Origin: Palaemon carinicauda
Taxonomy: Eukaryota; Arthropoda; Malacostraca; Decapoda; Palaemonidae
Assembly (NCBI RefSeq): GCF_036898095.1
Contig: NC_090725.1
Location: forward strand, 319,588,154 to 319,652,153
Direction: 5' to 3'
Length of the DNA stretch: 64,000 nt
The position numbers and the translations under genes were made by a program. Within the stretch, counting starts at the first letter, position 1; each line of letters starts with the position of its first letter. Shown piece after piece: positions 56,691 through 64,000 of the stretch. Under the pieces are notes generated by a model. The model was not told where the DNA came from. It saw only the letters and a list, made by a program, of their open reading frames with translations, and ran no database searches.

Positions 56691-57690
56691 TTCTCTTGGC
56701 AGCTCTGTCAGGAGAATCAGAAGGTATGGAAACCATTTTGTGTGATGTCATAACAGAGCTATGAGGGTCATTGAAAGATTGATCGACGTTCTGGTCTTGT
56801 TGAGTTTTCTTCTCATAAGACAGAATGGTGGGAATACATAAACGTTGATGTTGTCCTACCGTTGTTGGAACGCATCTTGCCAGGGAGCCTTGGGGTCTGG
56901 AACTGAGGAGAAGTACAACAGAAGCTCTAAGTTCAGGGCCATTGCTAATAGATTCACAGTCGGTGTAGCCCACAAAGTCAGGACTTCGTTGGCTACTAGA
57001 GGATTTAAAGACCACTCGGAGTCCACTATCTGAGTCGTTCTTATCAGACTGCCCGTTAACACATTTCGTTTGCCCGGAATGAAACGAGCTGATAGGGAAA
57101 CCGAGTTGTCTTCTACCCATCTGAGTATCTCTATTGCTAGATGGTACAGCGGCTGCAAAAAGGTACCACCTTGTTTGTTTAGGTAAGCAAATACTGTAGT
57201 GCTGTCATTCTTTAACACTACAGTGTGGCCAGCCAGGAACTGGAGGAACTGTTTGAGGGTGAGGAAGGCTACCCTCATTTCTGACAGGATTATATGTTGA
57301 TACCTTTCGGATTCAGACCACTGGCCAAAGGTGCAGCATGTGGGCCCACCAACCCTCTTCTGATGCATCTGAAAAGAGCATCAAATCTGGTGGGAGAACA
57401 AGAAGATTGACCCCTTTGCAGAGGTTTAGGTCCATCAGCCACCATCTGAGGTCCATCTGTTCCTCTGGTCCTATGTGGACTAGAATGTACACTGGAAGGA
57501 TTGCATCCTGAGGTGGCTGTTTGGAGCTAGAGGTGCCAAAGAAAAAAGGTGACTAAGCAGTCATATCCAACTCTGCGCTGGGAGCTCTTCCCATCTGAGG
57601 AAGGGCCCTGCTACCTTCCTTAGCCTCCGAATCCTTTTGTCTGATGGATATGCTTTGTGCCTTACATTGTCCAATAGCTGGAGTTAAGCA
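56690..57690 (-). pseudogene. DIRS element 4 RNase H and RT thumb remnant
   Basis: The open segment at 56856-57368 has an RNase H E-region (IILSEMRVAFLTLKQFLQFL), KNDSTTVFAYLNKQGG (Asp) and SARFIPGKRNVL. The C-terminal module follows (TPTVNLLAMALNLEL, SVPDPKAPWQDAFQQR). Upstream to about 57690 only the RT thumb can be recognised. The palm with the YxDD motif is absent because of a deletion that joins this point to gag. Confidence 0.85.
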
Positions 57691-57779
57691 GAACTATTCC
57701 ATATAGGAAATTGTCCGGTCCTCCTTGGAAGAGTCTTGCCTGTGTGGACTTAAACTGTAGGAGACTCCCCTGAGGTTCT

Positions 57780-60560
57780 GGAACCCTCTATTCCCTGGCT
57801 CTCTTACAAGGAGGGACGATCTCTTTCTTGCTTGAAGGAACCACTGTAGCAGTGTCTTTCGTGTTCCCCCTGGGATCAAATAGGGGAGAGGAGCTTGGGA
57901 CTAGAGGAGGCAACAGGGGAATCCTAGAAGTGCCAACTACGAACTGAAAGCGAGGAACTGTCACAGCTTGCCGCATTACATTAAATAATTCCTTAAGCCA
58001 TGGTGGGTCGCAGGCTCCCAGGGACCTGGGAGGCAGGTCCTTAGAGAGGTGAACATCTCCAGGTTCAGGTACCTCTACAGGTACATTATCCTTCTTACCT
58101 AAGGGTAAGATCGGTACAAGCCTTCCCATCGGGAGAGAAACTTGGCGTTGTCGTGCAGGTGACAGATGCTTCTGGGCAGGTGGAGGACCGAGAAGTTGGC
58201 GCATCTCTCTCTGAGCGGGGGGTTTACCCTGTTGGAAGGGAACTCTCCTGTAGCCAAAAAAGGAGATGGAATTTCATTTGGGGAGGAGAGTACCTCTGGA
58301 GCTGGATGAGATGGTTTTCACGAGGTTGATAATTCATGCGAACTTTCTCTGTGTGTCTCTGCCACGACACATGGAGATACATCACGTGACGCTGCCACAC
58401 CTCAAGACATTACTCCATCCTGCAAAGCATTCACGTCACACGACCCTAGTCTTCCACGCGACAAGGAGAGAGACCGAGCAAAGGGTGGAAAGCCAAGGGG
58501 AGGAGCTAAATTGGCGCATGAAACGAATTCATACGACCCAGAGAGGCTGTCTTGATGAGAACCTTAAGGAAATCTGTTACCGATTCCTAAGGAGAGATGT
58601 TATCTGTCAGAAATAGCACCACAAGGAAACGGTCCGCAGGGAAGCGAAAACCTGAAGGCTTATTGTAACACAGGTCCCGCTAGCGCGAAGGTTTGACGTG
58701 GAGAGAGTCCGAAGACTCATTGTCAAGAGAGCTCACAGACTCATCAAGACTATAGTCCCAAGAACCAAAAAGTACCAAGTAACGTTGGTCACCAGCACCC
58801 GAAGGTACAGCGTAACCATTGTCGTGCAAACCGGAAGGTTTCATGTGACGGGGGACTGAAGTCTCCTGGTTAAGAGAGCCCGAAGACTCATTGTAAGGGC
58901 TGGTCCGAGAGCCCGAGGGCTCGACAAAACTGGGGTTGCGCAATCCAGAGGTATCCACGCAACGTGAAACCGAGGTTTTCCTGCTACGAGAACTCGAAGG
59001 TTTGGCGTAGTAGGAAGCATGAGAGCCTGAAGGCTCAGCATAACCTGTGTTGCAGTCCCAAAAGGAGCAGCGCAAAGGTAGACTGAAACCTCCCTTTGAC
59101 GTGAACCAGCGCTTTAGCGTGACTGGGGTAAGGAATGCCAACCGGTACAACGTTACCTCCGTTGCGAGAGCTTGAAAGCTCATCGCAACTAGAACCCAAG
59201 GGCTCCGTATCATAAGAACCTGAAGGTACAGCATGGTGAGGACCCAAAAGTCGTCCGGAGTCACGAGAGCCCGAAGGCTCAACATGACAAGAACCTGAAA
59301 GTCCCAGGCTGCGAGACCTCACATACTCTTGGTAACAGGAGTCCGAAGGGTCCTGCTCACGCAGAACAACTGTGAGTTGGTCACGAAACACCGTAGGATC
59401 AACGTGGCCAGACCCCTGGGGTTAGAAAAAAAAATCTAACAGCTCTAGGAGGAAAAAGTCGAGGATGGAGAGGGTTCACAAAGATCTCCAAACGGCAAAC
59501 CTCCAGAGAAAAAAGTCCAACAGGCTCCTCCAGAGGGGGAGTCTGCGTCAGTTCAAAAGTTGTCTCCCTTAGGGGTGGGAGAGACTTGTTCCCCCGCAGG
59601 AGAAAGGCTCAACAACAGCTTCTAACTCTGCCCTTGGAAGAGAAGCAAGAGTCTCTGAGCCGCCGTTGCCCTTTGGCGGCTCTCTCTAGCGAAGGAGAGA
59701 TATATTCCCCAGCAGGAAACACTCGGAGAACTAGCTGCCGCTACCTCTCGTTGACCAGCAACATCCTCTACGTTGGCAATTGGCGACTAAAAATCTGACT
59801 GATGTGTAGGAGCACCTGTGTCCACAGGAGGAGGAACCTCCTCGGAGGAAGGAGACGACAGTGTACTCTCCACTCCCCTCTGAAATATGTCGAAGAGAAC
59901 CTCCTTTGAGGGGAGGCCACCAACGCCCAGTGATGGCTAAAAAGATACAAAGTCAGACATATTACAGGCGTCCCCTGCTTAAGGGGCTGGGCCGACTCAC
60001 TAGGGAAGTCAACATCATCCCCCGCACAGCAAGGTTGACCTGGAGTAACGGGTTGCTTTGCTACTCGGCAATTCTTCGGAAAGAACCAGCGGAGGAGCTT
60101 CGGGAAGAGATTGGTGGGTAGAAGAAGAAGACTGGTGTTTCTTCAAATTCAAGGAAGACCCCAAAGGCGAAGAATCACTCATGGACTTCTTCTTCTTCCG
60201 CCGCCCGAACCTCTCCTACTGGGAGGCAGACTACTCCCTACTCTCTTCACAGGTGTCCTACCGTGAACACCAGCAGCCCTGACATGTCATATACACAGCA
60301 GGTGGGGGCCGTCTCAAGGGTGCACATGCCTCTTTGCCTTCTTCTGACGCCTACCGTATTGCTGCCACTTGGAGGGAGGTTTCTTCCTACACTCATCACA
60401 TGGTGATGCCTGTGAACAGGTGTGACCCCTGCAGGAATGGCAAAGACTGTGGGAATCTGTTACCACCGCTGCATAAAGGTACCACAATGGTACCTTTATA
60501 TGCCAGGATAAACCTGTATTCTAGCTCCTTACGTGCACACACTCTGAAAGACAGAGGGAA
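57780..60560 (-). pseudogene. gag: DIRS element 4 gag, repeat-rich
   Basis: The N-terminal zinc-binding segment reads LCHSCRGHTC...CDECRKKPPSKW at about 60480-60360, matching element 2 gag. The middle (59390-58680) is a series of roughly 36-39 bp degenerate units encoding (V/A)EPSGSR-like blocks. The part nearest the deletion (58204-57788) is open: MRQLLGPPPAQKHLSPARQR...CDPPWLKELFNVMRQ. The frame is broken several times. The Ser/Pro/Gly-rich composition and repeats resemble the gag repeats of element 2, but the units differ. Confidence 0.75.
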
Positions 60561-60599
60561 AGTTTTTAAGCTGTAATCTAGTTGTGCATTAATCGTAAC

Positions 60600-60850
60600 A
60601 GAGTAGGTCAGTTTGAGGGAGAGAACACCAGCATGTCTGTTCCCTACCAAGCCGAAATGAAAGTGACGTATTGATACCAGTGCTGATGTGAACAGGGTGG
60701 CCAGTCTAGCTACCACCTGCTTCCCCTACCTTGTTAACTAGTGGTGTGTAGTTATACATCGTTAAAAGTATTATGGATGGTTTCAGATGTCACCAAAATA
60801 TATATCCACTGTAAAGAGCAAGATGGCTTGTATATTGTGCCAGATCAAAA
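60600..60850 (-). repeat. DIRS element 4 leader and degraded terminal repeat
   Basis: The reverse complement gives TAACTACACACCACTAGTTA and GGTGGTAGCTAGACTGGCCAC, which follow the same order as the left ITR of element 2 (TTACTACCCCACCGCTAGTTA, GGGGTAGCTTGCT). It is strongly diverged, and the outer boundary is approximate. The 170 bp to the next element are AT-rich. Confidence 0.55.
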
Positions 60851-61017
60851 TCATTATCTTAACTGTTTTGTTTGCATTAAGCAGATATTCTGCACATGTA
60901 ACAATTATGGTTGGAAAGACTTCTTGTATTACTTTGTTATTACCTTCACTATATAATACCAGTTTACTATACATTTTCATAACATATTAAACCTTACTTA
61001 CAAAATTGAGCAGTATG

Positions 61018-61270
61018 ACAAATTCGTAGATATTTTGTATTTTTCCTAACCATACAAACCTTAGCTATTTAAATAGGGTATTACTTTTGGCATAGCTGAA
61101 ATGATGAGCCATTAGATTTTTAACGATGGCTTACTACCCCCTCGCTTGTTAGCGAGGGGGTAGGGGAGGAGTAGCTAGCTACCCCTCCCCCCTCACACAC
61201 CGGTGAACTAGTTCACTTTGCTTAGAGGTAGGACCTATCCCGGGGGACAGGGCTGGCGGGCAAGTTTGAT
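61018..61270. repeat. Terminal repeat of DIRS element 3 (3' end)
   Basis: GACAAATTCGTAGATATTTT, TAACCATACAAACCTTAGCT, then GAAATGATGAGCCATTAGAT and a CTCGCTTGTTAGCGAGGGGG hairpin. It corresponds to 28995-29275 of element 2 in opposite orientation. Confidence 0.9.
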
Positions 61271-61362
61271 TAAATAGCCAAGGTTTGTATGGTTAGGAAA
61301 AATACAAATTATATACGAATTTGTCATTTGTTCCGTAACCGAAATACAAACCACGCTATTTA
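61271..61362. repeat. Internal complementary region of DIRS element 3
   Basis: AAATAGCCAAGGTTTGTATG, then ACGAATTTGTCATTTGTTCC and GAAATACAAACCACGCTATT. Its reverse complement matches 28905-28994. One half is complementary to the terminal end at 61018. The other end lies outside the window. Confidence 0.9.
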
Positions 61363-61813
61363 AAGAGGGTGACTTAACCCTTAGGAAGGGAGGTAAGTCC
61401 CAGCCGTACTGGCTTTGGCTTTTTGCCCTAGGACTCAGTATCTGAGTAAGTAAAACTCAAGATAAGGAGTCCCTGCACCTCGCAAGTACCTTGCTCTGCA
61501 AGGATCGCAGTCTACGTAAGATTGTGTGTGAAGGAATGAAGTGTGACTCGTCCTAGGATGTTGACCTGGAGTCCTTTAGATGGAATTCTAGGTTAGGACG
61601 TTCCCAATACCACCTCGTAAGGGTATGGGGGACGCGACAGTATTATCTTAATAATAGGAACACAAGGAAGCATGGTTTACCTGCAGTGGTTTGAGGTCAG
61701 CTGTGCAGAGAACCCAGGATGCTGCTTTCCCCAAGAGAGGGGAGGATGAAGAAAAGAATAAGGGCCAGGCATATCTTTTCATTCATGCAGAATAAAACCG
61801 GGTAACAATGCCC
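61363..61813 (-). other. DIRS element 3 3' untranslated region
   Basis: Parallels 28020-28904 of element 2 but lacks the MITE (single TTAA at 61648-61651) and has the CCTCCCCTCTC block only once. No coding frame. Confidence 0.85.
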
Positions 61814-62935
61814 TCAACCTTCTGCTACTTGTCCATTAAGGAGCCTGAGGTTTAGACCAGCTGTTGTGCAGCCACCACAGGGCCGATAGAGAATGTATCG
61901 AGCCTCCTGTAGGTCACGTCTTGCAGGTAGTGAGCTGTGAAGGTCGTTTGATGCTTCCAAACACCTGCTTGTAGAACCTGCATCACTGAGTAGTTTCTCT
62001 TGAACGTCAGGGACGTAGCGATGCCCGACATCATGTGCTCTAGGGCGACGTGACAGAGGAGGGTCTGGATTCAGGGAGTGGTGGATGACCGTGCGAATCC
62101 ACGCTGAGATAGTATTCTTAGTGACCCTCCTCTTCGTCCTTCCTGTGATCACAAACAATGCTTGCACTCGAGGACGAACTGCAGCTGTTCTTTTAAAATA
62201 GAGCCTCAGACTCCTTACTGGGCACAGTAGGAGATGGTCTGGGTCATCTGTTACAGAACGGAGACTCGAAATCTGGAAGGAGTCGAACCGGGGGTCCGGC
62301 ACTCCTGGATTTTGAGTCTTAGCTACAAACTCAGGGACGAACCTGAACGTTACCTCCCCCTATCCCCTTGAATGGATGATGTCATACAAGAGACCATGAA
62401 GTTCGCTGACTCGCTTGGCCGAGGCCAAAGCAAGTAGGAACACCGTCTTCCAAGTCAGGTGGCGATCAGAAGCCTGGCGTAATGGTTCGAACGGAGGTCT
62501 CTTAAGAGCCCTGAGGACTCGAACCACGTTCCATGGAGGAGGTCTCACTTCCGACTGAGGGCAGGGAAGTTCATAACTTCGTATGAGTAGAGAAAGTTCT
62601 AGCGAGGAGGAAATGTCCATTCCTTTTAGCCTGAAGGCAAGACTTAAGGCTGAGCGATAGCCTTTTACTGCCGAGACTGAAAGGCGTATTTCTTCCCGCA
62701 AATACACAAGAAACTCCGCTATTGCTGGAATAGTGGCATCGAGAGGAGAGATACCCCTTCCACGACACCAACCACAGAATGCTCTGCACTTCGCCTTGTA
62801 GACTCCTGCGGATGACTTTCGCAGGTGTCAAGACATCCTTTCCGCAACTTGTTGCGAAAAGCCTCTCTCTGTGAGGAGATGCTGGATAGTCTCCAGGCGT
62901 GAAGCCGTAGCGATGCTATGGCTTTGTGGAGCAGG
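61814..62935 (-). pseudogene. DIRS element 3 tyrosine recombinase, frameshifted
   Basis: The N-terminal part (ETIQHLLTERGFSQQVAERM) and LREEIRLSVSAVKGYRSALS are followed by TWKTVFLLALASAKRVSELH with the first catalytic Arg. The frame breaks near 62350, resumes (SSLRSVTDDPDHLLLCPVRS) to RRPRAHDV, and breaks again where HEVR is expected. A two-base loss near 62022-62030 removes the Arg codon of HxxR. The terminal segment (GVWKHQTTFTAHYLQDVTYR) with the Trp and Tyr positions is readable in another frame. Confidence 0.87.
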
Positions 62936-64000
62936 ACTGGGCAGCAGTACAGCGGGAGCTTGAAATTCAAGGCTGTCGCGAACAGATCCACCGTCAGGGA
63001 ACCCCACAAAGTCAGGACTTTGTTGGCTTCTAGAGGATCCAAAGATCACTTGGTACTCACTATCTGGAATGCTCTGCTCAGACTTTCGGCAAGCACATTC
63101 CTTTTGCCCGGAAGCGAGCCCATAGTGGAATCGAGTGGACTTCGGTCCATCTCAGTATCTCTACTGCAAGATGGGATAGCTGTTGTGAAAAGGTACCTCC
63201 CTGCTTGTTGATGTAAGCCACTACTGTGGTGTTGTCACTCATCACCACCACGGAGTGACCCACCAGGTACTGTCGGAACTGTTGAAGAGCCAGATAGACG
63301 GCCTTCATCTCTAGCAGGTTTATGTGGAGGCACTTTTCTGATTCTGATCATAGGCCTGAGATCCTGTGGTTCAGAACGTGGGCTCCCCACCCTTCTTTTG
63401 AGGCGTCCGAGAACAGCATCAAATCCGGGGGAGGACGAGAAGATCCACTCCCTTTCGGAGGTTTTCGTCTGTCACCCACCATTGAAGGTCCGTCCGTTCC
63501 GCAGGACCTACAGGGACCAAAATGTCCGGGGAATCATGACCTTGATTCCACCGAGACTTGAGCCGCCATTGCAAGGATCTCATCCTAAGGCGCCCATTTG
63601 GAACTAGACGGGCCAGAGAGGAAAAGTGACCGAGGAGACATAACCACGATTGGGCTGGGAGTTCTTCTCGTCTGAGGAAAGGATCTGCGACCCACCTCAT
63701 CCTTGCTATCCTGTTGTCTGATGGAAAGGCTTTGTGGAGATTGGTGTCCAAGATCATGCCTAGATATACCAGTCATTAAGATGGAAGCGAGAAGACTTCT
63801 CGAGATTTACCATGATCCCTAGATCTTGGCAAAGTCCCAGAAGCTTGTCTCGTTGTCGAAGAAGGGTCGATTCCGAGTCTGCCAGGATCAGCCAGTCGTC
63901 CAGATAACGGAGTAGACGAATGTCTATCCTGTGTGCCCACGAAGAGATCAGGGTGAACACTTTGGTGAAAACTTGAGGTGCTGTGGAGAGACCGAAATAC
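62936..64000 (-). pseudogene. pol: DIRS element 3 RT-RNase H, partial
   Basis: From the window edge inward: RT palm (SSWAHRIDIRLLRYLDDWLI, YLDD codons 63896-63907), KLLGLCQDLGIMVNLEKSS, a frameshift near 63770, thumb (LGHFSSLARLVPNGRLRMR), and RNase H with VVMSDNTTVVAYINKQGG (about 63200-63250) and MKAVYLALQQF. The C-terminal module begins (ILW-like TLWGSLTVDLFATALNFKL) but is cut by a deletion near 62935 that removes the WF...PW region present at 26700-26885 in element 2. Confidence 0.88.

Larger units (their letters stand above)
55568..60850 (-). mobile_element. DIRS-type retrotransposon, family B (element 4), internally deleted
   Basis: Read on the minus strand the order is leader and ITR-like sequence (60600-60850), gag (60560 to 57780), a remnant of RT thumb plus RNase H (57690 to 56690), YR N-terminal half (56690 to 55745) and a short terminal end (55568-55620, GACAAACTTGAAATAATTTG). 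The N-terminal two thirds of RT, the YR C-terminus, the 3' region and the ICR are missing. It is the most diverged of the three family B copies, but RNase H is still readable. It lies less than 200 bp from element 3 in the same orientation. Confidence 0.88.
61018..64000 (-). mobile_element. DIRS-type retrotransposon, family B (element 3), cut by window end
   Basis: On the minus strand this is the 3' half of a family B element: outer ITR (61018-61270), ICR (61271-61362), 3' untranslated region, YR, RNase H and RT palm, continuing beyond 64000. It is the least diverged relative of element 2 and supplies the empty MITE site at 61648, the single-copy form of the block duplicated at 28087, and the YLDD motif. 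It has its own lesions, including a deletion of about 250 bp near 62935 and frameshifts in YR and RT. Confidence 0.93.

Overview
This window is repeat-dominated nuclear DNA of an arthropod. It is most likely a decapod crustacean, and probably a caridean shrimp of the Palaemon/Macrobrachium type. That call rests on long (AT)n, (GA)n and (TAA)n tracts, on a short retroposon ending in (TAA)n that I recognise from caridean genomes, on a decapod SINE family, and on abundant DIRS-type tyrosine-recombinase retrotransposons. I found no convincing host protein-coding exon, rRNA, tRNA or CRISPR array. All recognisable coding capacity belongs to transposable elements, and most of it is broken.

Layout. 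1-3330: AT-rich DNA with microsatellites and two pieces of the (TAA)n retroposon. 3332-7130: a mosaic of palindromes, a candidate element with a 25-bp terminal inverted repeat, and short dispersed repeats. 7134-13930: DIRS element 1 (family A, + strand), with both inverted terminal repeats (ITRs), the internal complementary region (ICR), gag, RT-RNase H and tyrosine recombinase (YR). Its YR core is intact, but gag and RT are frameshifted. 14050-29275: DIRS element 2 (family B, + strand). It was split by a 6.5-kb non-LTR retrotransposon (15529-22045, 15-bp target duplication, TCAA tail) and later or separately by a 303-bp TTAA-specific MITE (28314-28616). 29276-34300: decayed DIRS fragments plus two further (TAA)n retroposon copies. 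34300-55560: AT-rich DNA without genes, with microsatellites, a 270-bp tandem duplication, decapod SINEs and a 1.8-kb array of 29-bp units that sits inside a SINE. 55568-60850: DIRS element 4 (family B, - strand), internally deleted. 61018-64000: DIRS element 3 (family B, - strand), cut by the window end.

How the parts work together. In DIRS elements, Gag packages the RNA, RT-RNase H copies it, the ICR acts as a template that completes the two different element ends, and YR integrates a circular intermediate without target duplication. The sequence shows the ICR-to-ends complementarity directly in elements 1, 2 and 3. Because family B is present three times, element 3 provides the empty site for the MITE in element 2 and a wild-type reference for a catalytic substitution (YLDD to YLDA) in element 2. 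The non-LTR element carries ORF1 (RNA-binding, zinc knuckles) and ORF2 (endonuclease, RT, RNase H). ORF2 is open for its full length but appears to have lost its start codon.

The most notable observations are the nested insertion chronology, the in-window empty site of the MITE, the minisatellite born inside a SINE with a higher-order period, and repeated in-frame minisatellite growth in DIRS gag genes. I did not find a clearly new biological system. All family assignments come from reading the sequence and from memory, with no database search.
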